Of a stretch of 64,000 nucleotides of DNA, positions 52,562 to 63,100 are shown piece after piece. Position 1 is the stretch's first letter; every line of letters starts with the position of its first letter. Both the position numbers and the translations under genes were made by a program. This DNA is from Streptomyces sp. TLI_171. Lineage in GTDB: Bacteria > Actinomycetota > Actinomycetes > Streptomycetales > Streptomycetaceae. Where the stretch lies: positions 6,847,001 through 6,911,000 of the forward strand of contig NZ_RAPS01000001.1 of NCBI RefSeq assembly GCF_003610255.1. The letters are read 5' to 3'. The notes beneath the pieces were generated by a model. The model made no database searches. It had not been told where the DNA came from and saw only the letters and a list, made by a program, of their open reading frames with translations.

Positions 52562-52708
52562 TCAGCGACAGCAGGCGGAGCCGACGAACCCGAAGTCGAC
52601 GGCGCGGCGGCTGGTCAGCAGCGGCGTCGGCGCGGGGGACAGCCGCGGGCAGGCGGGAGCCGCGGCCGCACTTCGACCGCCGATCACCGCACACACGTTC
52701 CCGGACAT
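52562..52708 (-). CDS. Cysteine-tailed leader peptide ORF
   Basis: A 48-codon ORF ending LLTSRRAVDFGFVGSACCR, with adjacent cysteines just before the final Arg and stop. Short actinobacterial leader peptides ending RRxVDxxRVxSAxC are known upstream of sulfur-assimilation genes and can act as cysteine sensors. This C-terminus has the same pattern. It ends 139 bases before the SfnB-like gene. The ATG at 52708 has only a badly spaced AAGG, so a downstream GTG may be the real start, which would not alter the cysteine tail. Confidence 0.55.
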   Translation of the reverse strand: MSGNVCAVIGGRSAAAAPACPRLSPAPTPLLTSRRAVDFGFVGSACCR

Positions 52709-52890
52709 GCCTTCGAGTCTGGAGGATCGCCCGAGTCCCCGTCCACCGCCGACTTGTGATCGGAACCGAACACCCCCGCTTATCAATGGACGCCCCGTTA
52801 CCGAAACTTGATCTCCGGCGCGCGACGGGACCCGCCGGCCGCGGCGTGTATGGAGGACGTCGACGAACACTTTTCCATCCGGGGGACCAC

Positions 52891-53409
52891 ATGACCGAAG
52901 GGCTCGGCTTCGACGAGTTCGCGGCCAGTCGGGCGCGCCGCCTGTTCCAACTGGCGTACCTGATGTGCGGTGACTGGCACCAGGCCCAGGACCTGGTGCA
53001 GACGGCCCTGTCCAAGCTGTACCCGGTCTGGGGGAGACTGCGGCGTGGCGACGGCGAGGCCGGCATCGACGCCTACGCCCGCAAGGTCCTGCTGCGCTGC
53101 TACCTGTCTCACCGGCGGCTGCGGCGCTCCAGCGAACTCGCCGTCGGCGAGCTCCCCGAGGAGCCGGCCCTCGGCACCCCGGAGGGCAGCTCCGCCGCCC
53201 TCCGGCTGACCCTGGTCGCCGCGCTGCGCCAACTCCCGCCCCGTAACCGGGTCGCGGTGGCGCTGCGGTACCTCGAGGACTACAGCCTGGAGGAGACCGC
53301 CGAGGCGATGGGCATCACCGTCAGCGCCGTGAAGAGCCTCAACTCCCGCTCGCTCACCCGGCTGCGGGCCATCCTCGGCCCCGACCGCGCCCTGCTCCTG
53401 CAGGACTGA
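52891..53409 (+). CDS. SigE-family (ECF-type) RNA polymerase sigma factor
   Basis: A 172-residue sigma factor with region 2 (ASRARRLFQLAYLMCGDWHQAQDLVQTALSKLYPVW) and region 4 (LRQLPPRNRVAVALRYLEDYSLEETAEAMGITVSAVKSLNSRSLTRL). This arrangement is that of the SigE-like group common in Streptomyces. GGGGGA lies upstream of the ATG. The next gene starts 38 bases later and encodes a membrane-anchored protein that may be its partner. Targets are unknown. Confidence 0.9.
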   Translation: MTEGLGFDEFAASRARRLFQLAYLMCGDWHQAQDLVQTALSKLYPVWGRLRRGDGEAGIDAYARKVLLRCYLSHRRLRRSSELAVGELPEEPALGTPEGSSAALRLTLVAALRQLPPRNRVAVALRYLEDYSLEETAEAMGITVSAVKSLNSRSLTRLRAILGPDRALLLQD

Positions 53410-53447
53410 CCCACCCCCCCAACTGCACGTACGGAAGGCCACGGACA

Positions 53448-54371
53448 TTGGACCTGGACCAGGAGCTCTCCCGCATGATGGAGAGGAGCGTCGAGGAGCT
53501 GACGGTTCCCGTGGCGGTGATCGTCGCCGAGAGCGGGCGGCGCGGCCGCCGCCGCCAACTACTGCGCCGACTGCGGATCGCGGGCACCGCGCTCACCGTC
53601 GCCGGCCTCGCCGCGGCCGGTGCGGGCGTCGGCCTGCCCATGACCGGTGCCGGCCACGCGCCGGCCCGCACCGTCGGGCCCGCCGCGATCGGCCCGTCCG
53701 CCCCCGACGCCGACCACACCGACACCCCGTCGCCCGCCCCGAGCACCACGCCGAGTTCGGCGCCGTCCCCGGTCCTCCCGATGGGCGCCGGACCGGAGCT
53801 CACCTCCGGCTGGCCCGACGGCAAGCCCACCGGCTACCTCATGGAGTTCACCCCGCTCCAGGTGTACCAGACCCTCGGCGCGATGCTGCCGGGTCGCACC
53901 TTCAAGCTCGGCTTCGGGAGCGGCTACCCGCCCGTGTCCCCGGACAACGGGTCCAGCGTCGATCTGCGCTACACCGACGACGAGGCCACCTCGGCCATCG
54001 TCATGACGATGTCGCGTCCCATGCTGCCCTTCCCGACCGACGGTCGCGCGCCCGCGGTGCCGCCGTTCAGGTGCGGCACCCCCAGCGGTCACACGGGCAA
54101 CCACCAGGAGGCCTGCTTCGCCGGGTACCTCCCCGACGGCAGCTGGGAGTTGGTCGAACTCGACGACTCCCGGCTGCCGGGCCTCTACGGGTACCGGGTC
54201 GCACTGTGGCGGCCCGACGGCCTGGTCCTCGACTTCACCGAGTTCGTCGGGGTCCCCGATTCCGACGGCGCCGGCCACGAGATCACCCGCGAGAACCCGC
54301 CGCTCGACCTGACCACCTGGCGCGCCGTCGTGGAGAGCTCCGACTGGTCGTACTTCGAGCCGGCCCGCTGA
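53448..54371 (+). CDS. Single-pass membrane protein, possible anti-sigma partner
   Basis: 307 residues, TTG start with GGAAGG upstream. The first 40 residues are cytoplasmic (DLDQELSRMMERSVEELT...RRGRRRQLLRRLR), followed by one membrane segment (AGTALTVAGLAAAGAGVGL, about 45-63). A Pro/Ser/Thr-rich linker and a 190-residue external domain of unknown fold follow; that domain has two Cys (CGTPS, ACFAGY) that could form a disulfide. Pairing of a SigE-family sigma gene with such a protein is a frequent Streptomyces arrangement. No zinc-binding anti-sigma motif is present, so the anti-sigma function is inferred from position. Confidence 0.7.
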   Translation: MDLDQELSRMMERSVEELTVPVAVIVAESGRRGRRRQLLRRLRIAGTALTVAGLAAAGAGVGLPMTGAGHAPARTVGPAAIGPSAPDADHTDTPSPAPSTTPSSAPSPVLPMGAGPELTSGWPDGKPTGYLMEFTPLQVYQTLGAMLPGRTFKLGFGSGYPPVSPDNGSSVDLRYTDDEATSAIVMTMSRPMLPFPTDGRAPAVPPFRCGTPSGHTGNHQEACFAGYLPDGSWELVELDDSRLPGLYGYRVALWRPDGLVLDFTEFVGVPDSDGAGHEITRENPPLDLTTWRAVVESSDWSYFEPAR

Positions 54372-54540
54372 CCGCGCCGTGCGGAGGGCCGCCGACTCCC
54401 GGGCGCGCGGGCGGGAACGTGCAGCCGGCCCAACCCCTCGCCGCCGCCGTGCCGGACCAGAATCTCGGCGCGCCGGGAAGCGCCCGGTGGCACGCACGCC
54501 GGACCGGACGGCGCATGGACGGCGGCCGGGGGACGGGCGC

Positions 54541-54715
54541 GGGGCTCTCGCGAGGGCGGCAGCCGGTACGCAGGCCAGGGCCACCGGCTGACGGACCGCC
54601 AGCAGCTGTGCGAGCCGCCCCGCCGGGGCCTGCCCGCCCGGCCGCGCCCGGTCGCCACCACCGCGGTGGTCGCCAGCAGCAGCGCAAGCAGAGCGAGCCT
54701 TCGGCCGGTCGGCTC
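54541..54715 (-). pseudogene. Decayed partial copy of the adjacent membrane protein gene
   Basis: Two fragments resemble the protein encoded at 54842-56386 but lie in different frames. GRRLALLALLLATTAVVAT (54655-54711) matches its DRRLLALLTVPLAVTAMVAT. RLAQLLAVRQPVALACVPAA (54551-54613) matches RLGTLLAVRQTVALAWVPAA from about 200 residues further on. The stretch between is deleted and a frameshift separates them. The rest of 54372-54841 shows no intact gene. Confidence 0.65.
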
Positions 54716-54841
54716 TCCGCGCCGGGTGTGCGGCGCGCCGCGGCCGTCCGGGACCGGCGGCGGGACCGCTCCGGTCGCACTCGGTCCTCCCCGCTCGGAT
54801 CACACCCCGGCCACGAGCGGAGCTCGCCCAGCGCGCGTCCG

Positions 54842-56386
54842 TCAGCGGTGCCGGCCCGCCTGCTGCCGGGACGGACGGGCGGGCGGCGGGAGCACCGGGC
54901 GCGGCGCGGGCCGGCCGGGTGGCCGGCGGGTGCCGCGGCCCAACAGGAAGCCCAGGGCCAGGCCGAGCGCGATGCCGGCGACGGTCCAGCCGAACGCCAG
55001 CCGGCAGGCCGCCCACCAGGAGCTCACCTCGCCGGCCTTCCAGCGCAGGAAGTCGTGCGAGGTCACCACGCCGACGACCAGGCCCAGCGCGGAGACCAGC
55101 ACCTGCGGCAGCCCGCCGGGCGGGGATCCGGGCTCGGGGAGCGGCAGCGCGAGCAGGGCGGGCAGCAGCAGCGAGAGCACCCCGGCGATCGCAAGGCCGG
55201 GGACCGGTCCGACCAGCCCGGCGCCCGCCAGCCAGGAGGCGGCCGGCACCCAGGCCAGCGCCACCGTCTGACGGACCGCCAGCAGCGTTCCGAGCCGCGC
55301 CCGGCGGGCGGCGCCCGCCCGCGTCAGGTGCAGTCCGGCCAGCCCGGCGAGGATCGTCGCCCAGCCCGCGGCCCAGGCCACGAACTGCCCGCGGAAGATC
55401 CCGGGGTCCGCGTCCGCCGGAAGCGCCGCGGGCAGTGGCTCGGGCGGCAGAGCCACCGTGGTCCAGGCGCCGTCCACGGTCCGGACCAGCAGCCCGCAGC
55501 ACTGGACGACGACCTGGTACCCGCCGCCCGGTGCGGCGGCCACCACCATCGGAACGCCCGCGGGGGCGCCCGGGGCGGCGGGCGGCGGGCCGGGCCGCGG
55601 GGCCAGGCCCTCGGTCAGCGGCGAGCGGCGGTCGACCTGCCAGGTCAGCCTCCCGTTGTGACTCACCTCCACCGGCAGGAAGGGGTCGAGCATGCGGAAG
55701 CAGAGCCCGGCCGGCTCCGGCAGGCAGACGCCGGCCAGCGGGTCCGGGGCCGGGTCCGGGGCGCGTCGCCGGGCGGCGCTTGCGGAGGCCCGCCAGGTCA
55801 GTCCGCCGTCGGCCGTGGTCCAGCGCTGGTGGTGGAGGAACATGACGGGCTGTCCGGCCTCGGACACCAGCCTCGGCCGCCTGCCGGCGACATCGGCCTC
55901 GGAGGCGCTGGTGGCCACCATCGCGGTCACCGCCAGCGGGACGGTCAGCAGCGCGAGCAGCCGTCGATCGGGCCGGTGCCGCCAGAGCCACCAGGAGACC
56001 ATGAGGGCGGGGAGCGCGAGCAGGTCGGTGCGGTCGGCGACGGTGCGGCTCTCCACTCCCGTCAGCGACCACAGCCGGGAGGCCGACTCGGCCCCTGCGG
56101 CCGTGGACTTGGCGAAGGCGAAGCTCGCGGCGGTGAACGCGATGCCGACCGCGGCCGGGCGGTCGCCGCGCAGCCGCAGCACGGCCGTCGGCAGCAGCGC
56201 GAAGACCGGCGGGGCGACCACCATCCAGGCCACGTCGCTGAGCTTTCCGGTCAGGCCGCCCGGCCAACCGTGCTTCGCCACCCGGTCGTTGAACGCCAGC
56301 AGCAGGACCGCCAGCAGCGTGCCGGGATGCCCGGCCCAGCGCAGCACAGCCGTGGTCCCGGCGGTTCCCTCCCCCGTGTTCCGCAT
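54842..56386 (-). CDS. Polytopic membrane protein with large external domain, unknown function
   Basis: 514 residues. Five or so hydrophobic segments lie in the first 165 residues, then an external domain of about 180 residues with paired cysteines (GVCLPEPAGLCF, VQCCGLLV) and a WTTADGGLTW motif recalling BNR/Asp-box repeats. Another four hydrophobic segments and a Pro/Arg-rich cytoplasmic tail follow. I do not recognise the family. It stands alone, leftward, between the sigma-factor pair and the ADP-ribosylglycohydrolase gene, and a broken copy of part of it lies just downstream. Confidence 0.7.
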   Translation of the reverse strand: MRNTGEGTAGTTAVLRWAGHPGTLLAVLLLAFNDRVAKHGWPGGLTGKLSDVAWMVVAPPVFALLPTAVLRLRGDRPAAVGIAFTAASFAFAKSTAAGAESASRLWSLTGVESRTVADRTDLLALPALMVSWWLWRHRPDRRLLALLTVPLAVTAMVATSASEADVAGRRPRLVSEAGQPVMFLHHQRWTTADGGLTWRASASAARRRAPDPAPDPLAGVCLPEPAGLCFRMLDPFLPVEVSHNGRLTWQVDRRSPLTEGLAPRPGPPPAAPGAPAGVPMVVAAAPGGGYQVVVQCCGLLVRTVDGAWTTVALPPEPLPAALPADADPGIFRGQFVAWAAGWATILAGLAGLHLTRAGAARRARLGTLLAVRQTVALAWVPAASWLAGAGLVGPVPGLAIAGVLSLLLPALLALPLPEPGSPPGGLPQVLVSALGLVVGVVTSHDFLRWKAGEVSSWWAACRLAFGWTVAGIALGLALGFLLGRGTRRPPGRPAPRPVLPPPARPSRQQAGRHR

Positions 56387-56534
56387 GGGAACGAGTCTGC
56401 TGACCCCGCGTCACAGCCCGGCCACGGCCATGTCTCGCTACGCACCACCGCCGAGGGCGACGTCCTGCCTGCCGGCTGCGCGCCGTCGCCCCGTAGGGTG
56501 CCGGAAGGCGACCGGGCACGAGGGGGAGCGGGAC

Positions 56535-57599
56535 ATGACGGGGGAACGGGAACGGGCACGCGGCTGCCTGCTCGGCGGGGCGCTCGGCGACATGCTGGGG
56601 AACCCGATCGAGATGCGCTCCATGGTCACCGTCGAGGCCGAGTACGGACCGCAGGGCCTCTGCGGGCCGGTGCCCGACCGGCACGGCGTCACCGGGCGGA
56701 TCACCGACGACACCCAGCTGACCCTGTTCACCGTCGAGGCCCTGCTGAACGCCCGGCACACCGGCCACCCCGAGGCGGACGCCCTGGACGCCTACCTGCG
56801 CTGGCACGACACCCAGCGTTACACCGCCCCGCCGCCCCCCGACGGCCACCCGCACCGCACCGGCCGGCTGCGGACCGAACCCTGGCTGTACGCGCGCCGC
56901 GCCCCCGGCCGGGCCTGCGAGTACGGCGTGCTGGACCGCCATGTGCCCGACCCGCGCACCCCCGTCGACGGCCGCCCCGGGCCGGTCAACCCGGACGCCA
57001 AGGGCTGCGGCGCGCTGATCCGCTCCGCGCCGTTCGGCTTCCCCGGCCTGCTCCCGGCCGGGGCCGACGAGCGGGACGCCTTCGAACTCGCCGTCCGCTG
57101 CGCCACCATCACCCACGGCCACCCGACGGGCTACTACCCGGCCGGGGCACTGGCAGTGATGATCCACCAGCTGTTCAAGGGCCGCACGGTGTCCGACGCC
57201 GCCTCGCGCGCCTTCGCGGTGGTCACCCGGTACCCCGACCACGGGGCGACCGCCGTCGCGATCCGGTCCGCCTTCGCACTGGCCACCCAGGGCCCCGCCG
57301 ACGCGCAGCGCGTGGAGAGCCTCGGCGGCGGCTGGACCGCCGAGGAGACCCTCGCCATCGCGCTGTACGCCGCGCTCGCCGGCACCACCGGGACGGCCCC
57401 CGGCCGAAACCCCGTGGAGGCCGCCCTGCTGCTGTCCGTCAACCACTCCGGCGACAGCGACTCCACCGGCGCGGTCTGCGGCAACCTGCTCGGGGCCGCG
57501 CACGGCGAAGCCGCCCTGCCCACCGACTGGTTGGCGGTGCTGGAGGGCCGTCCCACCATCACGGCCCTCGCCGACGAGGCCGCCGGGCCCGGTGACTGA
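56535..57599 (+). CDS. ADP-ribosylglycohydrolase (DraG/ARH family)
   Basis: A 354-residue all-helical hydrolase. The N-terminal GCLLGGALGDMLGNPIE, the metal-binding ITDDTQLTLFT and the C-terminal SVNHSGDSDSTGAVCGNLLGA carry the acidic residues that hold two magnesium ions. Members remove ADP-ribose from proteins or other acceptors. ATG 56535 is preceded by AGGGGGAG. It converges with the NTPase/WD40 gene with only 11 bases between. No ADP-ribosyltransferase is visible nearby. Confidence 0.9.
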   Translation: MTGERERARGCLLGGALGDMLGNPIEMRSMVTVEAEYGPQGLCGPVPDRHGVTGRITDDTQLTLFTVEALLNARHTGHPEADALDAYLRWHDTQRYTAPPPPDGHPHRTGRLRTEPWLYARRAPGRACEYGVLDRHVPDPRTPVDGRPGPVNPDAKGCGALIRSAPFGFPGLLPAGADERDAFELAVRCATITHGHPTGYYPAGALAVMIHQLFKGRTVSDAASRAFAVVTRYPDHGATAVAIRSAFALATQGPADAQRVESLGGGWTAEETLAIALYAALAGTTGTAPGRNPVEAALLLSVNHSGDSDSTGAVCGNLLGAAHGEAALPTDWLAVLEGRPTITALADEAAGPGD

Positions 57600-57610
57600 C
57601 GCTCCGTCGC

Positions 57611-60109
57611 CTACGGCTCGGCCGGGTCGGAGCCGTCCAGGTCGAGGGCGAGGACACCGTTGGGCGTGGCGGCGCAGATCCGGCCCCCGTCGGTGACGGC
57701 GAGGCCGACCACGGGCGTGCCCAGCTGGAGTTCCACCAGGGTCGGGCGGCCGCCCCAGCGGGCGATCCGGACCGCGCCGTCGGCCCAGCCGGCGGCGGCG
57801 AACAGGCCGTGCGGCGTGCCGGCCAGCGCCACGGCCGTGACCGGGGCGGACCGGGTGAACAGCGGTGCGGGGAGGGCGTCCTGACCGGGCGCCCAGGTGC
57901 GGACGCTGCCGTCCCGGCCGCCCACGGCGACCAGGTGCGCGCCGTCGTGCCAGGTCGTGTCGACCGCTGTCACCGGGCCGGCGGTCAGCGTCTGCGCCGA
58001 CCGTACCGCCTGCGCCTCGGGCCGGTCCTCCCGCAGGTGCACCCGGCCCGCCGCGTCGCCCAGCACCAGGACCCGGTGCTCGCCGCCGCGGGCGGCGATC
58101 GCCGTCGCACCCTCGTCCAGCGTCGCCAGCAGTTCCCCCAGCGCCGGCGACGGGGCGCCGTCGAGCCCGGACGGCCGGACCGGCCGCACCGCGCCACTGC
58201 GCAGCAGCGGGTACGCACTTCCGTCCGCCCCCGTCGCCAGGGCGACCGTCGACCGGTCCTCCAGCCGGAGCGGGTCGGTGGCGCTGCTGCGGCCGGTGGC
58301 AGGGTCGAGCGTACCGATCTCCCATCCGCTCGCCACCGCCACGTGGTGCGCGCGCAGCGGACCGTTCTCCCGGGCGAGCAGGTACACCGGCTCGGTCGAC
58401 CGCGGGACGGCCCAACGGGACCGCCACGCCTGGCCGGAGAGCTCCGCCAATCCGTCGGCGAGCGGCTGGTCCGCCCCGCCCAGCCAGGCGTGCAACGCCG
58501 AGGCCCGGACCGCCGGGTCGGCCGTGCCGGCGACCAGTGGCCCGGCCGCCCGCCACGCCCGCCGAACGACACTCGGCCGGTCCCGCTCCCCGGCCGCCGG
58601 CCGGTCGGCGAGGTCCGGGACGGCCGGGTCGGTGAGCGGGTCATCGGCGGAAGAGGCGGTGCGGACGGCTTGCCGCGGTACCGGCTCCGTCCCGTCCGGC
58701 GCGGTGTCCGCCGGCGCCTCGCGGGCAGCGGCCGGCCGGTGGGTGAGGGCGGTGTCGACGGCCGGTGGATCGGCGTGGGCCAGCACGGCCGGGTCGGCGA
58801 GCAGGTCGTCGGCCGGCGTGCCGGTGCGGACGGCGTGGCGCAGCACCAGGCCGAGGCGGTCGGCGTCCGCCGGACCGGGCTCTTCGGGCAGCAGGTTCTG
58901 ACGGAGCGACAGGTGGTCCAGGCGCCATTCGGCGAGGTGCTCGCCGAACTCGCGCGGCCAGACCCGGTAGCGGCCCCGCCCGTCCGGCGGCAGCAGCAGC
59001 GCGGTCGCGGCGTGGACGGCGGCGGGCCCGCCCCCGCCGGGGAGTTCGGACCACAACTCGGTGTCCAGGCCCTCGCCGATCCCCGCCAGGGTGCTGATCG
59101 GGACCCGGCTCGCCTCCGGCACGGAGGCCCACCAGGCCCCGGCCAGCGCCTCGGCCCGCTCCCCGGGCGGCCCGGCCGGATCGAGCACCGGACCCGGCGC
59201 GGTGCGGGCGGCCAGCAGAGCCAGCGCGGGGGAGGGGTACACGCCGTCCGGCAGCTGACGGCCCGCCAGGCCGGCCGCCCAGTCGGCGAACGCCTCGCGG
59301 TCGGTCCACCGCGGATCGTCGAGGTCCAGCACGGCGGCGGGCACGTCCAGCGCCTCTGCGGCGGGCGTGCCGGTGGCGCACTCCACGACGATCCGCAGCC
59401 AGGGCACGCCGAGCAGCGGGCGCAGCACCTCGGCGGCGATCCGCTGCGGCGCGTCCGGCACCAGCCCGTCCGAGCCGGCCCGGTCCAGGTCGGTCACCAC
59501 CAGGACCCGCGGGACCCCGTCGATCAGCGCGGCGAGCAGGTCGTCCGGCCCGCCGGCGGCGACGCCGAGCGCCGCGGCCAGCCGCCACACGAAGGTGTCG
59601 AACGTCAACTCGGCGGCGGCCAGCACCGCGTGGACCCGGCGACCGGCGCGCGGGTGGTCGGGCGGGCAGGCGGTGGCCAGCCAGTGCAACAGGTGGGTGC
59701 GGCCGCTGCCGCTCGACCCGGCGATCCGGCACAGCCGGGGCGCCCGCGCGTCGTCCAGCCAGCCCAGCAGCGCCCGCCCGGCCGGCCGCCGGCCGGCGAG
59801 CAGCGGCGGCACGGCGACCGGCGGGCCCTCGGCGGGCGCCGCGGGCTCGACGGGTGCACCGTGCCGCGGGTTCGGCCAGAACCGCAGCGGGCGCCCCTGC
59901 CGGTCGACCTGCCACGCGCCCGTCACCGCCTCCGGCGGCACCGGCCCGTCCGGGTCGTGGCCCGGGTCCGCCCGGAACAGCCAACCGCCGCGCCCGGCGG
60001 CCTCCTCGCACTCCGGCCCGGTGATCGCGCCGATCCCCGGCACCGGCCGGTACCCGCGCGGAGCCACCGGCTCCCACGGCCCCGTCCCACCCGCATCCCC
60101 GTTCAGCAC
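57611..60109 (-). CDS. P-loop NTPase with C-terminal WD40-like repeats (paralogue A)
   Basis: An 832-residue protein, GTG start with GGGGAGG 8 bases upstream. After a 75-residue head with WPNPRHGAP comes an NTPase: P-loop IAGSSGSGRTHLLHWL, Walker B RVLVVTDLDRAG and a helical part with QRIAAEVLRPLLGVPWLRIVVEC. From about residue 520 the chain turns to beta-propeller-like repeats; GPVTAVDTTWHDGAHLVAVGGRDGSVRTW and APVTAVALAGTPHGLFAAAGWADGAVRI are clear WD40-type units. This combination is typical of STAND-like sensor ATPases. It is closely related to the next gene and lacks that gene's N- and C-terminal extensions. Confidence 0.75.
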   Translation of the reverse strand: MLNGDAGGTGPWEPVAPRGYRPVPGIGAITGPECEEAAGRGGWLFRADPGHDPDGPVPPEAVTGAWQVDRQGRPLRFWPNPRHGAPVEPAAPAEGPPVAVPPLLAGRRPAGRALLGWLDDARAPRLCRIAGSSGSGRTHLLHWLATACPPDHPRAGRRVHAVLAAAELTFDTFVWRLAAALGVAAGGPDDLLAALIDGVPRVLVVTDLDRAGSDGLVPDAPQRIAAEVLRPLLGVPWLRIVVECATGTPAAEALDVPAAVLDLDDPRWTDREAFADWAAGLAGRQLPDGVYPSPALALLAARTAPGPVLDPAGPPGERAEALAGAWWASVPEASRVPISTLAGIGEGLDTELWSELPGGGGPAAVHAATALLLPPDGRGRYRVWPREFGEHLAEWRLDHLSLRQNLLPEEPGPADADRLGLVLRHAVRTGTPADDLLADPAVLAHADPPAVDTALTHRPAAAREAPADTAPDGTEPVPRQAVRTASSADDPLTDPAVPDLADRPAAGERDRPSVVRRAWRAAGPLVAGTADPAVRASALHAWLGGADQPLADGLAELSGQAWRSRWAVPRSTEPVYLLARENGPLRAHHVAVASGWEIGTLDPATGRSSATDPLRLEDRSTVALATGADGSAYPLLRSGAVRPVRPSGLDGAPSPALGELLATLDEGATAIAARGGEHRVLVLGDAAGRVHLREDRPEAQAVRSAQTLTAGPVTAVDTTWHDGAHLVAVGGRDGSVRTWAPGQDALPAPLFTRSAPVTAVALAGTPHGLFAAAGWADGAVRIARWGGRPTLVELQLGTPVVGLAVTDGGRICAATPNGVLALDLDGSDPAEP

Positions 60110-60132
60110 TGCCCGACCTCCCCGTCGTCCGA

Positions 60133-63100
60133 CTACCCGAGCGCCTGCTCGTTGGCCTCCAGCCAGGCCTCGGCGGCCCGGCGCTGTTCCTCGACCGTCC
60201 CGACCTGGGCCGGTTCCGCCCGGTCGAGCAGGTCGACCAGGGGCGGCGCGACCCCCGGCGCCACCGGGACCATCAGGTACGCCCGCTCGCCGCCGGCCTC
60301 GGCCAGCGCCCGGTCGACGGTGACGTCCCGCCGGGTTCCGGCCAGCACCAACGTCCAACCGGCGGGCTCCAGTTCGAGACTCACCGCGCGCAGCGCCCGG
60401 AACGCGTCACCGCTCCGCCGCTCGATCCGGCCCCACGGTCCCTGCGCCGTCACGGCGTACCGGTCGGCCGGGCGCGCCGTCTCGTCGCGCCAGCAGGCGA
60501 CGCGGCAGAACGCGGTCCCCTCCGGTCCGACCGCCGGTACGTCGGTGCGCTCGCCGCGCAGCGCGTACGGGTGGCCCTCGTACGCGCGCGGCACCCCGCC
60601 CGCGCCCGGCGGCTCCCAGCCCGCGGGCGGCTGCGCCGTCTCCGCCAGGTCGATCCCGAGCACCCCGTCCGCCGTCGCCACGCAGAGCCGGCCCAGCTCG
60701 GTGACCACCAGGCCGACCGCCGGCGACCCGAACCGCAGGTCGTGGGTGACCCGTTCGGCGCCGACCAGCACCACCCGGACCAGCCCGTCCGCCCATCCCG
60801 CGGCGTACATCAGGCCGTGGACCGTGCTGGTCACCGCCACCGCGGTGACCGCGGCGTCCCGGGCCAGGACCGGATCGGTCATCGGATACCGGTCCGGCAT
60901 CCACGTCCACACCGTGCCGTCCGCGCCGCCCGACACGACCAGGTGCTCGTTCTCGTAGTGGGTCAGGTCCACGGCGGTCACCGCCCCCCGGTGCGCGGCG
61001 CTCTCGGTGCGGCGCGGCTCGGCCCCCGGCAGCCCGGGGACCGCGTGCACGTACCCCGCCTCGTCGCCGAGCACCACCACCGGACGCGGCCGGCCGAGCG
61101 CCGCCATCGCGGTCGCCCCGTGCTCCAGCGACTCCCGCAGCCGCACCAGGGCGTCCGCGACGGTCTGCGGGTCGTCGGCCGCGCCGATCGACAGGATCCC
61201 GCCGTCCGCCGTCAGGACGTGCCGGCTGCCGTCCTCGCCGACCGCGAGGGCGGCCAGCGACGGATCGTCCAGGGTGGCCCGGTCCGCCCGCTGCACCAGC
61301 GTCCCGTCGCCGGGATCGATCGCGCACACCGTCCGCCCGGCCGCCACCATCAGCAGGCCAGCCAGGTCCCGGCCGTGCCCGGCCGCGAGCCGGTACACCC
61401 GGTCGACCCGGCGGGCGAACGACCAGCGGACCCGCCACCCGTGACCGGCCGTCAGCGCCAACCGCGCAGCCGTGTCGGCGAGTTCAGGGTCGTCGGCGCC
61501 CGCCAGCCAGGTGTGCAGCGCCGACGCCCGGACCTGCGGGTCCGCGCTCGCCGTCACCACCGGACCGGCCAGCCACCAGGCCTCGATCAGCCGCCGCGGC
61601 GGATCGCCCGCCCGCTCCGGCCCGACGCCCCACGGGCCGCCGCTCATCCGGTCGGGCGAGGTGGCGTCGGCGAACGCCGGGGAGAAACTCCCGAACGCCG
61701 CGGTGACCGCCGCCGGATCGGCGTGCACCAGCACCGCCGGGTCCGCCAGCAGGTCGAGCACCGCCGCCCCGGAGCGCACCGCGTGCCGCAGCACCACGCC
61801 CAGCCGGTCCGCGTCCCGCGGGCCCGGCCGGGCCCGCAGGACCGCCCGGCGGAGCGCCGCGTGATCCAGACCCCACAGCGTCAGCCGGTCGGCGAACGAG
61901 TACGGCCAGACCCGCAGCCGCCCACCGTCGTCCGACGGCAGCACGAAGTCGGCGGCCGCCTGCACCGCCGCCGCCCCGCCGGTGGTCGGCAACTCCGCCC
62001 ACAGCGCGGCGTCCACCCCGCCCCCGACGGCCGCCAGCGCCACCATCGGCGCCCGCGCCTCCTCGGGCAGCGACGCCCACCACGCCTCGGCCAGCGACTC
62101 GGCCTTCCGCCCCGGCTCCGCCGCCGGGTCGACCGGCACGCCCGGGGCGGTACGGGCCGCCAGCAGCGCCAGCGCCGGCGACGGGTACAGCGCGTCCGAC
62201 GGCAGCTGGTGCTCCGTCAAGGTGAGGCACCAGTCCTCGAACGCGAACGGGTCGGTCCACTGCGGACGGTCCAGGTCGAGAACGGCGGCCGGAACGTCCA
62301 ACGCCTCCGCGGCCGGTGTACCGGCGCCGCACTCGACCACCATCCGCAGCCACGGCACGGCGAGCAGCGGACGCAGCACCTCGGCCGCGATCCGCTGCGG
62401 CGCGTCCCGCACCAGCCCGCCACCGGCCCGGTCCAGGTCCGTCACCACCAGCACCCGCGGCGTCCCGTCGGTCAGCGCCGCGACCAGCTCGTGCGCGCTG
62501 CCGGCCGGAACTCCCAGCGCCGCGCCGAGCCGCCACACGAAACTCTCGGCCGTCAACCCGGCCGCGTCGAGCACCGGTTGGACGCGCCGGTCCGGCCGCG
62601 GATGGTCGGGCGGGCAGGCCGCCGCCAGCCAGCGCAGCAGGTGCGTACGACCGGTGCCGCTCGACCCGGCGACCCGGCACAGCCGCGGCGCCCGCGCGTC
62701 CTCCAGCCAGCCCAGCAGCGCCCGCCCCGCCGGCCGCCGCCCCGCGAGCAGCGGCGGCAGCGGCGGCGCCGCGACCCCGGCCGCCCGCTCCTCCGCGGGC
62801 GCCCCGTGGCGCGGGTTCGGCCAGTACCGCACCGGATGGTTCGCCCGGCTGACCTCCCAGACACCCGCCACCGCCTCCGCCGGCACCGGCCCCCGCGGGT
62901 CGTACCCCTCGTCGACCTCGAACCGCCAGCCGTCGACCGCCTCCGTCAGCCGGCCCGCGTCGCCCGGGTACGGCCGGTGCCCGCGCGGCACGATCGGCTC
63001 CTTCGGCGGGACCCAGCCTTCGAGCCCGAGCTCCTTCACCGCCTCGACGGAGTCCGCGGTCGCCCGCGCGGACAGGTCCGGCAGGCCGTAGTACGGGTCC

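Noticed and set aside
53559..58556. A 1665-codon minus-strand frame spanning several genes
   Set aside because: It crosses the genes for the sigma partner, the membrane protein and the ADP-ribosylglycohydrolase in a non-coding frame. Its only useful content is the short pseudogene fragment noted separately.
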